Shown: positions 24,676-34,557, numbered from the stretch's first letter. The stretch is 64,000 nucleotides of DNA from Acidobacteriota bacterium (GCA_029263395.1 JAJCXO010000100.1:1-64000), one strand, 5' to 3'. A program made the numbers and translations. The notes: generated from the letters alone by a model not told the origin.

Positions 24676-25914
24676 CTAGGGCGGAATCAAGTCGGGACGG
24701 TCGCCCGGAACAGTCGCCCGGAATAGAGTCGCAGTGCCGTCGATCCGGAGCTTGGAAACTGATGCAGGCACCAAAAATGCCTCTCCCTGGACAAAAGGCT
24801 GTGCGGGACCTCCAACCTCCTGCATCAACCCGCTACCCGTCGCACAGAGCCACAACTCTACAATCTCTCCTTCTCTTTCAAAGGGCTGATGCTGATTGAC
24901 ATCGACCACCGACAAAGCAAACTCATCAGCAACTCGGTCGAAGACACGCTCACCACCGGACTTTGTGGAAGACAGCTGGTGAGGGGGCTCGGTGTCACAA
25001 CGCAAAATTGCGAGTAGCTCGTCACGATCGACATGTTTGCCAGTCAGACCGCCCCGTACGACGTTATCCGAGTTGGCCATCAATTCGATGCCCACGCCGT
25101 CGAGATAAGCATGCAAAATGCCAGGGCCGGTGAAGATCGCCTCGCCAGGTTGCAACTCCAAGAGATGCAGGAACAACGGCGCCAGAACCCCCCGGTCGCC
25201 GGGGAATTGCCGGTGCAGCTCCAACACCCAGGAACCGACGCTATGAGACTCGGGGTTATCACCGATTCGCTCGAGGGCACGCGGTAAGATCTCAGCTAAA
25301 CACGACTTATCCAACGCCAAGTAGCTGGCCAAGAAGCCGCGCAGGTCGTCGGCTTGCAACGCTGCAAGGGTTTCGGGCAACCACTCGGACAAGCCGAGAG
25401 GCTCAAAGTGCTCGAGAATTTCAGACGCCGGTCGAAAACCGCGTAGGATCCAGAAAGGCGTCACCGCGACCAGCACTTCCGGTTTGTGGTGTGCGTCACG
25501 ATAGTTGCGTTTGTCGTCGTTGCGAGAAATTCCGAGAGCGTCTTCTCGCTGGCAGCCGGCGGCCGCTTGCGACGGGTCGGGATGAGCCTGGATCGACAAC
25601 GCCTGGCCAGCCGCCAGAATCTTGAATAGAAACGGCAAGGACTGGTCGAAACGTTCCGCGACCCGCGCTCCGAGGATCTGTCGTGGCGTCTTGCGGATGA
25701 GGTCGTCCAATCGCACCTTACCGTCAGCAGTCTCGACCTTCGACGGAGCCTTGGGGTGGGCTCCCATCCACATCTCCGCTTGGGGCTCGACGGTGGGGTA
25801 TGGACGGCCGAGGAAGCGTGCGATCCCGGTATGCGAGCCCCACGAATACGGCTGAATCGGATTTTCGAGTTTGGAGATACCCAGCATAACTGCCTCAACG
25901 ACGACCTGCCTCAT
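24676..25914 (-). CDS. manA: Mannose-6-phosphate isomerase, class I
   Basis: The 412-residue protein interconverts fructose-6-phosphate and mannose-6-phosphate. Type I signatures are NPIQPYSWGS, the zinc ligands in SIQAHPDPS and HKPEVLVAV, and ILHAYLDGVGIELMANSDNV. The ATG at 25914 overlaps the EamA stop as ATGA. A second ATG at 25887 gives the more usual N-terminus MLGISKLENP and has GAGG upstream. Two 13-bp direct repeats (24695-24720) lie at the very end of the gene and shape its C-terminus (FRATVPGDRPDLIPP), which may have been extended by that duplication. Confidence 0.95.
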   Translation of the reverse strand: MRQVVVEAVMLGISKLENPIQPYSWGSHTGIARFLGRPYPTVEPQAEMWMGAHPKAPSKVETADGKVRLDDLIRKTPRQILGARVAERFDQSLPFLFKILAAGQALSIQAHPDPSQAAAGCQREDALGISRNDDKRNYRDAHHKPEVLVAVTPFWILRGFRPASEILEHFEPLGLSEWLPETLAALQADDLRGFLASYLALDKSCLAEILPRALERIGDNPESHSVGSWVLELHRQFPGDRGVLAPLFLHLLELQPGEAIFTGPGILHAYLDGVGIELMANSDNVVRGGLTGKHVDRDELLAILRCDTEPPHQLSSTKSGGERVFDRVADEFALSVVDVNQHQPFEREGEIVELWLCATGSGLMQEVGGPAQPFVQGEAFLVPASVSKLRIDGTATLFRATVPGDRPDLIPP

Positions 25915-26825
25915 GGACGACCCTGCCCCATGGACGCCCCTGCCTTTGGACGGACCTGCCTCGACAAAGTTTCAAGAGTGGCGACCACGAGAACCACCAT
26001 CCCGCCGGCCATCGACCATGCACCTGGTACTTCGTGATGAATCCACCACGCCCAAAGCGAGCTCAAAACGGGATCAACCAACAGCAACAACGCCGCCTCG
26101 AATGCACTGACAATAATGATCGCACGCGTCAACAGAACATAGGCTGCGGCGATCTGGAAGACGCCAAGATATACCACGATGAGCCAATCCCCGAGACCTA
26201 CTGCGGCAGACTCTGCCGTGGCACCTTGCTGGAGTGCCATCGGCAAACAGATCAAGAACGCAAGACAGTTGCCAGCAACCACCGCAACTGCTGATTCCTG
26301 ACGACCTGTGCCAGCACGGCCGACCCACCGCAAGCCCATCACCGTCAACGCCCAACTCAAACCCGCAGCAGCGGCATAAAGATTGCCACGCGACGGATCA
26401 GGCGCGGTTGCACTTGCGGTATCCTGACCAACAAAAAATAGCCCCAGGCCGACCGCCATGCCGGCCATCCACATCAAATCCCGCCGTCGACGCCGCTCTC
26501 CCAACAGCCATGGTGCCAGCAGCAGAACGTAGAGTGGCGCCGTTGACTGGAGGAAGATCGCGTTGGCCGCGGTGGTCGCCTTGTTGGCCAGAACGTAGAG
26601 GGTCAACGTCGCAGCGTAGGCGACACCAACCCACATTATGCGCCACGTCCATCGCTGCCGGGCCTGCGGCAGGATGATCCACATCACCACCGCTGCGACG
26701 CCACAGCGGAAGCAGGCGACCTGCCAGCTCGATAGGGCACAACTCTTGATAGCCACCCCTCCCGTCGAGAACAGGAAAGCTGCTGCCAAGATCTGAAAAC
26801 GCGACGCGAGATGGGTAGTCGACAT
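25911..26825 (-). CDS. EamA/DMT-family transporter
   Basis: The 304-residue protein has about ten hydrophobic segments and two EamA repeats. The end of the first half is marked by ATLTLYVLANKATTAANAIFLQ and PLYVLLLAPWLLGERR, the second by AYVLLTRAIIIVSAFEAALL followed by LDPVLSSLWAWW-type residues. It probably exports small metabolites or amino acids; the substrate is unknown. The C-terminal tail (KAGASMGQGRP) is encoded by an imperfect 16-17-bp repeat at 25914-25964. It overlaps manA by four bases. Confidence 0.9.
   Translation of the reverse strand: MSTTHLASRFQILAAAFLFSTGGVAIKSCALSSWQVACFRCGVAAVVMWIILPQARQRWTWRIMWVGVAYAATLTLYVLANKATTAANAIFLQSTAPLYVLLLAPWLLGERRRRRDLMWMAGMAVGLGLFFVGQDTASATAPDPSRGNLYAAAAGLSWALTVMGLRWVGRAGTGRQESAVAVVAGNCLAFLICLPMALQQGATAESAAVGLGDWLIVVYLGVFQIAAAYVLLTRAIIIVSAFEAALLLLVDPVLSSLWAWWIHHEVPGAWSMAGGMVVLVVATLETLSRQVRPKAGASMGQGRP
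25914..25964. repeat. Imperfect 16-17-bp tandem repeat at an operon junction
   Basis: Three copies of TGGACG-x-CCCTGCC start at 25914, 25931 and 25947. They form the last codons of the transporter gene and the overlap with manA. The unit is not a multiple of three, so copy changes would alter the C-terminus and the coupling. Confidence 0.7.
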
Positions 26826-26872
26826 GCTCGAAACCGATCACACCAGCAGCGGCTGGCGAGCGTCACAAAGTA

Positions 26873-28669
26873 TCAGACTGGAAACGTCAACGAGAAGAGC
26901 GCTCCGCCACCTGGGGCATCGTCGTAGCGTATCTCTGCACCCTGAGCCCGGACGAGTTCTTTGACGAGCACTAACCCAAGCCCTAAACCTTCCGGCGCGT
27001 CAGGATGCTCACCGCGGACAAAGGGCCGGAACAGGCGACGCCGTAGTTCTCGCGAAACGCCCATACCATTGTCCGCAACCGACAACGCCACACCTCGAGC
27101 CTTCTGCCAAAGACGAATACTGATGGTTCGACCTTCGATCTCACGGGTGTACTTCTCGGCGTTGTCCAGTAAGTTCTGCAAGATGTGAGACAACGCGTCG
27201 CGATCAAAGGCCACCGAAGGCAGATCCTCGGCAAGATCCAGCTCAATCTGGGCCCCGCTTGTTTCTAGGGCTGGACGCAAGCGATCGGTGATCTCTTGCA
27301 CCGCTAGCCCAAGATCACCCAGTTGCGGATGTAAGGTCACTGATTCGCGTTCCAAGCGAGTGAAACCGAGTACGTTGGTCACCACTCTGCCGAGCCTCTC
27401 GGCCTCGCTAGCCATCCGCCGAGCGTAGTCACGGGTCCGTGAGGGATTTCCCAATCCTTCTCCGAGCATCTCACCGTAGAGACGCAAACCTGCTAGTGGT
27501 GTTCGCAACTCATGGGCTGCGGACGCCGCAAAACGTGATCGCTGCTGAGCTAGTTGTTCGGATTTGTACATCATTGCAACGACCAGCAAGCCAGCCAAGC
27601 TCGCAGCAGACGTCCCGAGGAAGAACAACCGAAGAAAACGACGACGATCCGTCGCTGCCTGCAGTGTCGTCTCGTCCAGGCTCTGTGAGATATCGAGCAC
27701 GATCTCCCAGGGAGTGCCCGCAACCGCGGAACGCACCTCCCCTTCAACTCGGACACGATCCTTACGTGCTGGTCGGAACTGCGCTCCGAAGTGGGCACTC
27801 TTTAGATAGTGTTCGACTGTGGATTGCGAAATCACAAACCCTTGAGTCCAGACCCCAGCCGGTGTCTCGAGCCCTCGCATCGCCACCAGCCCAGGTGCAT
27901 CACCCACTGGCAGGGTGTACCAAACCAGCGGTCCCACCTTGATCTCGACGGTCCCTTCGTCGAGGCCTGGGGCGTCGAACTGGCGGCTGAGCTGCTTCTT
28001 CCCGTACTTCAGGTCGGCATAAACAACATTGGCCTCGAGATGTTGGCGCCATGCCTTGGCGTCGAGTTCCAACACGTCGGCTGGTCTGCGACTGTTGCCC
28101 AAGCCATCGCCGACGCCACTGTTGGACACCACATCTCGCGGTCCATACGTCAGAGTTGCGGCGGCACCTTCCAAGGTGCAAAAAAACGTGATGTCTTTGA
28201 GTTGGCCAAAAAGCCCACATTGTGCGCCGTGACTGGAGTGTAGCCCGAGCTCCGGGAACTCGTCATTCAGCGTCGGCAGGGTCAAGGTTCCGGTGTCGTC
28301 GACCTGGAAATGCGCCTCGATCAAGGAATCGGCTGGCCCTTGGGCCAGAGGCGAGACCGAGATCGACTTTCCCTCGGAAGCCACCGCAGGGTCATGGTAA
28401 AGATTCTGGTAGTGATAGAAGGCGCGACGAGACTCGGAATCTCGCAACAACTCGAGCTGAGTCGCCAGACGCTCGGCCAAGCTGACCCCCTTCTTGTAGG
28501 CTTTGGAATAAACCGCATCGTTCTCCAGCCGTGCGCGCCGGTCTACACCATGGCTACCAGCAACGAACCATGCTCCACACGGCACCGCGACCGCAACCAG
28601 GGTAAGTAAAAGTGCTATCGCCGTGCGGTTGAAATACGGCCGCCTCAAGCGTCGCACTCCGCGCCCCAC
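26873..28669 (-). CDS. Membrane sensor histidine kinase
   Basis: The 598-residue protein has membrane segments at about 14-34 and 345-366 bracketing a roughly 310-residue periplasmic sensor with no recognised fold. HisKA follows, with the phospho-acceptor in AAHELRTPLAGLRL (His near 386), then HATPase_c with NLLDNAEKYT, DNGMGVS and GLGLGLVLVKELV. The start overlaps the 3' end of the response regulator gene by up to 25 bp; GTG at 28669 or 28657 are both possible. Together they form a two-component pair with the regulator first. Confidence 0.92.
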   Translation of the reverse strand: MGRGVRRLRRPYFNRTAIALLLTLVAVAVPCGAWFVAGSHGVDRRARLENDAVYSKAYKKGVSLAERLATQLELLRDSESRRAFYHYQNLYHDPAVASEGKSISVSPLAQGPADSLIEAHFQVDDTGTLTLPTLNDEFPELGLHSSHGAQCGLFGQLKDITFFCTLEGAAATLTYGPRDVVSNSGVGDGLGNSRRPADVLELDAKAWRQHLEANVVYADLKYGKKQLSRQFDAPGLDEGTVEIKVGPLVWYTLPVGDAPGLVAMRGLETPAGVWTQGFVISQSTVEHYLKSAHFGAQFRPARKDRVRVEGEVRSAVAGTPWEIVLDISQSLDETTLQAATDRRRFLRLFFLGTSAASLAGLLVVAMMYKSEQLAQQRSRFAASAAHELRTPLAGLRLYGEMLGEGLGNPSRTRDYARRMASEAERLGRVVTNVLGFTRLERESVTLHPQLGDLGLAVQEITDRLRPALETSGAQIELDLAEDLPSVAFDRDALSHILQNLLDNAEKYTREIEGRTISIRLWQKARGVALSVADNGMGVSRELRRRLFRPFVRGEHPDAPEGLGLGLVLVKELVRAQGAEIRYDDAPGGGALFSLTFPV

Positions 28670-29334
28670 GCGTAGCCAACCCCGGTCACCGTCACGATCA
28701 CTTTCGGTGTGGCTGGATCCTGCTCGATTTTCTGGCGAAGCTTGGCAATTGTCATGTCGACGGTGCGGGTCTGCAACGTCGCAACGGTAGCCCAGACTTG
28801 CTCGAGCAGCTCAGCACGCGAAACACTGCGGTTCCGATGGCGATACAACCAACGCAAGATACCAACTTCCCGGGCAGTCAGAGCAATCTCGCGCTCGTCA
28901 CGGGTTGCCAAACATCGCCCGAGATCGAACACGCAGCCATCAGCCTCGATAATCTCAGGCTCTGACGGCGCGGCGCGCGCTCTTCTACCCAACGCATCGA
29001 CACGGGCCAGCAATTCGCGGGCACCGAACGGTTTGGTGACATAGTCGTCAGCCCCCGCCCGCAGCCCTTTGACCTTGTCCTCTTCCGCACCCCGTGCGGT
29101 CAGCATCAATATCGGCAACATCGGCCGAACCGTCCTGAGACGACTGCAGACTTCGATACCGTCGAGACGCGGCAACATCAGGTCGAGCAGCACCAGGTCA
29201 AACGTCTTTTCGCGACCAAGACGGGCGCCTTCGGCACCGTCAGCGACCGCTGTGACCTCGTGCCCGGCACCGGCCAAGAGATCTACCAGGCCATCGCGCA
29301 GCATCGGATCGTCTTCAACCACCAAAATCTTCAT
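28645..29334 (-). CDS. OmpR/PhoB-family response regulator
   Basis: The 229-residue protein starts at the ATG at 29334, with AGGAG eight bases upstream; an open extension to 29445 is not part of the family. The receiver has VVEDD, the phospho-acceptor in LVLLDLMLPRLDG and K in YVTKPFGARELLARV. The winged-helix DNA-binding domain has LTAREVGILRWLYRHRNRSV and VDMTIAKLRQKIE. It is the partner of the kinase that follows. Confidence 0.95.
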   Translation of the reverse strand: MKILVVEDDPMLRDGLVDLLAGAGHEVTAVADGAEGARLGREKTFDLVLLDLMLPRLDGIEVCSRLRTVRPMLPILMLTARGAEEDKVKGLRAGADDYVTKPFGARELLARVDALGRRARAAPSEPEIIEADGCVFDLGRCLATRDEREIALTAREVGILRWLYRHRNRSVSRAELLEQVWATVATLQTRTVDMTIAKLRQKIEQDPATPKVIVTVTGVGYAWGAECDA

Positions 29335-29463
29335 AGCTCGGCTCCTATTCAGCCGCAGCTTAGCGGAGCCCCCAGTGCCAAGGTGTAAATAGGCTGTAAA
29401 TGCAGCCATGCAAAGGCTTCCAACGCTCTGGATGGAAGCCTTCAAACAACGGTCATAAGGCGA

Positions 29464-29510
29464 CCAGCCTGTGATGCGCTGCTAGGAACCGCAGCGTTCC
29501 GACAGGCTGG
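29464..29510 (-). terminator. Strong hairpin directly after a stop codon
   Basis: CCAGCCTGT (29464-29472) pairs with ACAGGCTGG (29502-29510), with an inner GCGCTGC/GCAGCG stem. It begins one base beyond the stop of the Ig-like exported protein gene. A second 10-bp stem, AAGGCTTCCA/TGGAAGCCTT, lies at 29413-29442. Neither has a long T-tract, so these may be weak terminators or 3'-end stabilisers. Confidence 0.55.
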
Positions 29511-29511
29511 A

Positions 29512-30948
29512 CTACTTGTAGAACCGACTGACGACGTTGGCGACTCGGAACGTGATCTCGCCACCGATGAAGGTACTCTCTCCTTCGTCGTCAACGATCA
29601 CAACTTGGATCTGATGGAAGCCATCGTTGAGGGTGCTGGTGTCGAAATTCTCCAACCGCCAAACCGGTGCCGAGCTGTTTTCGAAGCCAGGATACTCCGA
29701 CGCTACGATTGGCCGCGTACCGAGCCCGGCGCCATAAAGAGTCCCCGGAATGAAGTCACCGTCGATGTAGATCAGAACCTCCGCTACACCTTCGCCGTCG
29801 AGCGCCCAGCCTTCCAGAGTCAACAATCCAGAGTAGAGACGCCCCTCGCGTGGCGACTCGATCCGGCCAAACGATGGCTCGCTGAATTCCTCGGCACACT
29901 TGAAGTTGACGAAGACACTGTCGATGTCTTCACTTTGGTTCGAGACATCACCGGCTCGGATCCGCAACTCATTGCTGCCGCGCGGCGCCAGATCTCCCTG
30001 AATCAAGGCACCGACATCAAGCACGAAACGGTAGCCGGCACTCGGCGAGTTGGGCACGAAGGGGTAGCTGCCTTCCAGGTCGAGACGGGGCAGGCCGTAG
30101 CAGTTGCTAATGCCGCCGGTCAGGCGATCGAAAGTGCATTCGGTTCGAGTATTGCCGACAATCGCCTCATTGGTCTCGAGTTCGACCCAGCGGATGCCTT
30201 CGTCTTCATCGGTGATCCCCAGGTCGAGTGCCCAGCCGCTAACCACTGTGTACCGAATTTTATCTTCTTCACTACACGCGAAGCCGCCCTCGGTGCAGCG
30301 AGCGTCATCACAGTCGACCGGGCCAGGGCCCGAACCATCGCCGCAACAAAAGTCGGTGAAGAGACCGAGTTCCTGGCTGTTGCAGTCTTGAGGACAGGTC
30401 AAGCAGTTCTCGCGCAGGCCCGGCTGACACAGGCCGTCACCGCAGACGGCACGTTCGCAGGTACCAAACACATCTTCATTGAGCCCCGGAGTATCGATCT
30501 GTCCAAACGGGCGCAGGAGATGCGTGCTGTTGGTGAAGAAGATATTTTTGGAGTGCACAACGGTGGTGGTTCCGCCAAAGGTCACAACCTTGGCCGAGAC
30601 CGTGTGCAGCCCGTTCTCCCACAGCGTACTGTTGATGTTGAACGACCAGCCTGGCAATGCCGAATTGGGGAACCCCGGGAAAGCCGCGGTGACTCCCGGC
30701 CGCACCACGCCGTAAGCTGCCTGGCCAATGTCGACTCCGTCGACCTGGATGATGACCCATTGGATCCCCGTGGTAGCGAGCGCCCAGCCAAACATTCCGA
30801 CGATGCCAGTTCCCGCGTTGCACGGCGAACCGGGGCCTTCGCAGTTGCCGTCGGCGCCATCGACCACACCTATGACCGTCTCCTGGCCGAGAACTGGAGT
30901 AGCTGCAAGCAGCACCAACATTCCCAGACTGATGATCACGCGTCGCAT
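29512..30948 (-). CDS. Exported protein with repeated Ig-like domains and a cysteine cluster
   Basis: The product has 478 residues from the ATG at 30948 (CAGGAG upstream; the open frame extends to 31023). The signal peptide is VIISLGMLVLLAATPVLGQ. Three related Ig-like units are marked by a G-W-A-L-D/A segment, a V-x-I-x-V/I-D-G strand, and N-S-x-x-x-x-W followed by L-x-D/N-G-x-H. Between units 1 and 2 lies a dense cysteine cluster, including CGDGLCQPGLRENCLTCPQD, that resembles small calcium- or disulfide-stabilised knots. There is no catalytic domain; a surface or secreted binding protein is likely. Confidence 0.8.
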   Translation of the reverse strand: MRRVIISLGMLVLLAATPVLGQETVIGVVDGADGNCEGPGSPCNAGTGIVGMFGWALATTGIQWVIIQVDGVDIGQAAYGVVRPGVTAAFPGFPNSALPGWSFNINSTLWENGLHTVSAKVVTFGGTTTVVHSKNIFFTNSTHLLRPFGQIDTPGLNEDVFGTCERAVCGDGLCQPGLRENCLTCPQDCNSQELGLFTDFCCGDGSGPGPVDCDDARCTEGGFACSEEDKIRYTVVSGWALDLGITDEDEGIRWVELETNEAIVGNTRTECTFDRLTGGISNCYGLPRLDLEGSYPFVPNSPSAGYRFVLDVGALIQGDLAPRGSNELRIRAGDVSNQSEDIDSVFVNFKCAEEFSEPSFGRIESPREGRLYSGLLTLEGWALDGEGVAEVLIYIDGDFIPGTLYGAGLGTRPIVASEYPGFENSSAPVWRLENFDTSTLNDGFHQIQVVIVDDEGESTFIGGEITFRVANVVSRFYK

Positions 30949-31108
30949 CGAATTCTCCTGTCGTCCTGTGGTCGTCCGATCATCGTGATTCTGCAACCTC
31001 TCGGGAAGTACTTGTTCGAACAAGAAGCAGTTCGAACTGTACTGATGCCGACATAGCTCCAGAATTTCAAGTGTTACCTAAACTATTCGAGTTATTCTAT
31101 CTATGTGC

Positions 31109-32068
31109 TCAACCGGCGTCAACGGCCGCACTGTCCAAGCCGCGCAGATAGCTGACCGCAAGGTCTCCGAGGCTCGGAATATCGTAGCCGCCCTCGAGCA
31201 CCGACACGATCCGACCAGCACAAACCGCGGACGCCAGCCCCGCTAAGAGCTGTCCCCATGCCTCGTAGCCCGCAGCCGACACGTTCATCCCGCCGAGCGG
31301 ATCGCCACGCCAAGCATCGAAGCCGGCAGAGACCAACAACAAGTCAGGGGCGAAGCGACGAAGAGCGGGTAGTACGTCGTCCTCGAACGCTCGCAGATAG
31401 GCCTCGTCTCCTGAACCAACAGCCATTGGAACATTCAGCGTGGCTCCTTCGCCGGCTCCATGCCCGATCTCCGACCTGGCACCAGTGCCGGGGTAAAAAG
31501 GGAATTGATGCAGACTGACAAAAAACACCTCCGCTCGGTCTTCGAAGAGGTGCTGTGAACCGTTGCCATGATGGACGTCGAAATCGAGGATCGCCACCCT
31601 CTCGAGACGATGGCGATGCAACAGATACTCCGCCGCTACGGCGATGGTATTGAAGTAGCAGAAACCCATCGCAGTCGCACGCTCGGCATGGTGCCCGGGT
31701 GGCCGAACCGCCACGAAAGCCTTACGTTCCGGCTCGGCGACAGCCCAATCACACGCGCGTAAAGCACTATCGACAGCAGCCAAGGCAGCTGACCATGTCC
31801 CACTGGACAGTGGATTGTCAGCGGAATCGATCAACCCATCACCGCGCTGCACGGCTGCCTTTAGCCGCGCTACATATCGCGGGTCATGAACCACCGATAC
31901 TGCGTCCTCGGCTTGCTGTGTCGAAGCATCTCCCGCCGCAGGAGGCTCGATTTCCCAGCCTTGCTCTCGCAGCCGATCGACCACCGAGAGCAGTCGATCG
32001 GGAAGCTCTGGATAACCGGGTGGAGATTGGTGCTCCAGGCACCTCGGATCGGTGAATATCTTGAGCAT
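31109..32068 (-). CDS. Histone deacetylase-family amidohydrolase
   Basis: The 319-residue length is typical for bacterial class II deacetylase-like enzymes (acetylpolyamine amidohydrolase/AcuC group). The substrate-channel histidines are in RPPGHHAER. The zinc ligands are in ILDFDVHHGNG and SAGFDAWRGDPL, and GGY is in EGGYDI. It removes acetyl or acyl groups from an amine; the substrate may be an acetylated polyamine, lysine or small molecule. It stands alone, 46 bp downstream of the sigma factor gene on the same strand. Confidence 0.92.
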   Translation of the reverse strand: MLKIFTDPRCLEHQSPPGYPELPDRLLSVVDRLREQGWEIEPPAAGDASTQQAEDAVSVVHDPRYVARLKAAVQRGDGLIDSADNPLSSGTWSAALAAVDSALRACDWAVAEPERKAFVAVRPPGHHAERATAMGFCYFNTIAVAAEYLLHRHRLERVAILDFDVHHGNGSQHLFEDRAEVFFVSLHQFPFYPGTGARSEIGHGAGEGATLNVPMAVGSGDEAYLRAFEDDVLPALRRFAPDLLLVSAGFDAWRGDPLGGMNVSAAGYEAWGQLLAGLASAVCAGRIVSVLEGGYDIPSLGDLAVSYLRGLDSAAVDAG

Positions 32069-32114
32069 GACGGCATGCTAACAGGTTGCATCCACCGATC
32101 GTATTCAGTTGCGT

Positions 32115-32753
32115 TCAGCTGTGCGCAACCATCGGCACACCCACTCTCCGCGGCAGCTGAATGCCATCTTTCGCCAAATGACGCCGCAGTCTGAAGACCA
32201 AGGAGTCGATTTGGCGAACGCTCAGAACACCGAGCTCGACAGCGATCTCTCGGCTGGACCAGCCATCGAGAAACGCCAGCCCCAAGGCCTGCAACTCCAG
32301 CATCATACGATCGCACCGCGTAATCTCCCGACAACGCTGCAGGAAGATCTTACGCCCCTCTTTGCCCAACAGCCGTTGTTCCGGATCTATCGCGGTCGGA
32401 GACCGCCGTGGGCGACGACCACTGCCAGACGCTTCGGGTCGCCGCTTCTTGGCAAACACCGAACGTTTTCGATCGACGACGAGATTGAACCCAACCTGGC
32501 CGATAAACCGCCAAAACTCACTCTCGGTACCACCCTGGAATCGCCGCCGATAGCGAGTCATGAGCAATCTACAGTAGAGCTCTTGAACAAGCTCATCCAA
32601 GTCAGGTTCCTGCAGTTTGACACCACACTGCCTCGCAGCTGCCGACACCATGCGCCGCACCCGGGGACCGTGACATTGCACAAACTCGCGCCAATCGTCT
32701 CCGCTGCCGTCTAAACACCTTCGAAACAGCTCACATACATGGAAAACACTCAT
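32115..32753 (-). CDS. Sigma-70-family RNA polymerase sigma factor (ECF-like)
   Basis: The 212-residue protein has a region-2-like part (PDLDELVQELYCRLLMTRYR and FIGQVGFNLVVDRKRS) and a region-4 helix-turn-helix (SSREIAVELGVLSVRQIDSL followed by VFRLRRHL). The linker is arginine-rich. It has no adjacent anti-sigma factor. Divergence in region 2 suggests a minor ECF group. ATG at 32753; a purine-rich leader lies just upstream. Confidence 0.82.
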   Translation of the reverse strand: MSVFHVCELFRRCLDGSGDDWREFVQCHGPRVRRMVSAAARQCGVKLQEPDLDELVQELYCRLLMTRYRRRFQGGTESEFWRFIGQVGFNLVVDRKRSVFAKKRRPEASGSGRRPRRSPTAIDPEQRLLGKEGRKIFLQRCREITRCDRMMLELQALGLAFLDGWSSREIAVELGVLSVRQIDSLVFRLRRHLAKDGIQLPRRVGVPMVAHS

Positions 32754-33029
32754 CTCCTTGTCCTCTCGTTTGGAAAGGAAAGGGGATGCGGCGTCTCGGT
32801 CTCTCGATCAGACACAGTCTCTCGATGAGACACAAACTACGACGTAACACAGGTTAACGCCCAGCTAGGTGGCCATCGGAGAACGAGAGGGTCTAGACGA
32901 AGACCTTTTGTGGAGGCTGCGTAGCGACAGCTAGGAACAGCTACCACCAGCAAAGAAGGATCTCTACCGTATCACAGAGAACCCTATAAGTCGCTGGCGC
33001 GACAAGAGTTCAGCCGGACCAGTCCAAGA

Positions 33030-34436
33030 TCAGAATTCGACGCCGGAACGATCCAACAAGCTGCTGCATACGCGATGCGCTTCGCGGAAAATCGTCTCGA
33101 GGTCGAGATGGGTCAACCGCCCATCCTCGACCAAGTGCTCGCCGTCGACAAAAACATGCCGAACTTGAGCTCGCGACGCACCGAATGCCACTACATCATG
33201 TAGATCAGCTCGAGGCGACGCCCACAATTCGGGCTGGTCAGTGGCGAGCACAACGACGTCAGCTCGTTTGCCGAGTTCCAGTGAGCCGATCTGGTCGTGT
33301 GCGCCAATCGCCTGGGCTCCTTCACAAGTCGCCAGAGTGAGCGCATCTCGCCCAGAAAAGGCCTTCGGGCCGTGACGCTCCATCTGGAGTAGTGCTGCCA
33401 AACGCAACTCCTCGAAGCCGTCCAGTCGATTGCTGCACGCCGTGGCATCGCAGCCGATACCGACAGGGATACCAGCCCGGCGTAGCCCGACGACGTCCGC
33501 AACACCCGAACCAAGCTTGAGGTTGGAACTCGGACAATGCACCACCGAGAAGGTCTCGGAACTCAAGCGTTGGTAGTGCCGTTCCTCTAGCCAAACCCCA
33601 TGCGCAACGCGCAGATCGGAGTCCAAGATACCGTAATCGGCGAAGTACTCGATCTCGTCGCGCCCCTGTTTCAACGACCGTACGAGTTCGGTCTCGGCTT
33701 TCTGCTCCAAGGCATGGGTATGAATCGGCCAGCCGCGGCGGCTAGCAAGCTCCTGGACCCCCCGCCACAAATCATCCGAACCGGACAAAATGAATCGTGG
33801 GTTGATTGCGTATCGCAACCGCCCAGCGTTGGCGCCATCGAATTCATTCCCGAGTTGTTCGGTCTCGCTCAACACCGAATCGGTGTCAGAACAAAGGCCG
33901 CTCGGCAGACTGTCGCCGGTGTCCATCAGGCATTGTCCGGCAACTGCGCGTAATCCGGAATCTACCAGCGCTTTGAGATAGCCGCGAGCGCCTGGACCAA
34001 TCCCAATATCTTGGATCGTTGTCGTGCCTCCGAGCAAACACTCTGCGGCGCCCAACAGCGTGCACCAATAAGCGCTTTCATCGTCGTGGGCAGCTTCCAG
34101 CGGCCAGATTCGCTGGCGCAGCCAATCCAACAGAACCCGCCCTTCCGCTAGACCACGAAAGAACGTCTGCCCGAGATGGATATGCCCCTGAATCAAACCA
34201 GGAAGAACCAACTGACCTTGAATGTCGAGCAGCCGGGTACCGGGCATGACTGTGAGTGCCCGGCCAATAGCAGCAACTCTCCCGCTATCGAGCAGGACTT
34301 CCGCATCCCGGATCACCACTGGCGCCTGATCATCCGAACCAGCCACTGGTGCCATAGTCAGGACATGCCCTCCGTAAAGGAGAACTGGTCCAGAGCGCGG
34401 CGGCTGCTTGGATCCCAAAGCGGACAGGTTGTTCAT
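33030..34436 (-). CDS. Amidohydrolase of the 5'-deoxyadenosine/SAH deaminase (TrzA/MtaD) group
   Basis: The product has 468 residues from the ATG at 34436, chosen because GGAG lies 8 bases upstream; an upstream GTG at 34490 is possible. The metal site is complete: GHIHLGQT (HxH), IHTHALEQ, AHGVWLEE and GCDATACSNR. The pattern AECLLGGTTTIQDI plus HCPSSNLKLGSGV is that of the MtaD/SAH deaminase and chlorohydrolase-like group, which deaminate adenine-containing nucleosides or related heterocycles. The exact substrate cannot be told from sequence. Confidence 0.88.
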   Translation of the reverse strand: MNNLSALGSKQPPRSGPVLLYGGHVLTMAPVAGSDDQAPVVIRDAEVLLDSGRVAAIGRALTVMPGTRLLDIQGQLVLPGLIQGHIHLGQTFFRGLAEGRVLLDWLRQRIWPLEAAHDDESAYWCTLLGAAECLLGGTTTIQDIGIGPGARGYLKALVDSGLRAVAGQCLMDTGDSLPSGLCSDTDSVLSETEQLGNEFDGANAGRLRYAINPRFILSGSDDLWRGVQELASRRGWPIHTHALEQKAETELVRSLKQGRDEIEYFADYGILDSDLRVAHGVWLEERHYQRLSSETFSVVHCPSSNLKLGSGVADVVGLRRAGIPVGIGCDATACSNRLDGFEELRLAALLQMERHGPKAFSGRDALTLATCEGAQAIGAHDQIGSLELGKRADVVVLATDQPELWASPRADLHDVVAFGASRAQVRHVFVDGEHLVEDGRLTHLDLETIFREAHRVCSSLLDRSGVEF

Positions 34437-34557
34437 GGCAGACGCTCCTGCGGCGGCGCTAACCTGACTGACCTCGATGGCTCGGGCCACCCGCGGCCAA
34501 CACCAACCTCGCCTTCAACGAAGGCGCCAAGTCGACAACCAACTTTGCGGACGGCGC

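Noticed and set aside
24695-24720. 13-bp direct repeat at the end of manA as a separate element
   Set aside because: Only two copies and fully inside the last codons of manA; mentioned in that entry instead.
28222-28609. Plus-strand frames opposite the sensor kinase
   Set aside because: Shadow frames of the minus-strand gene with high Arg content and no start signals.
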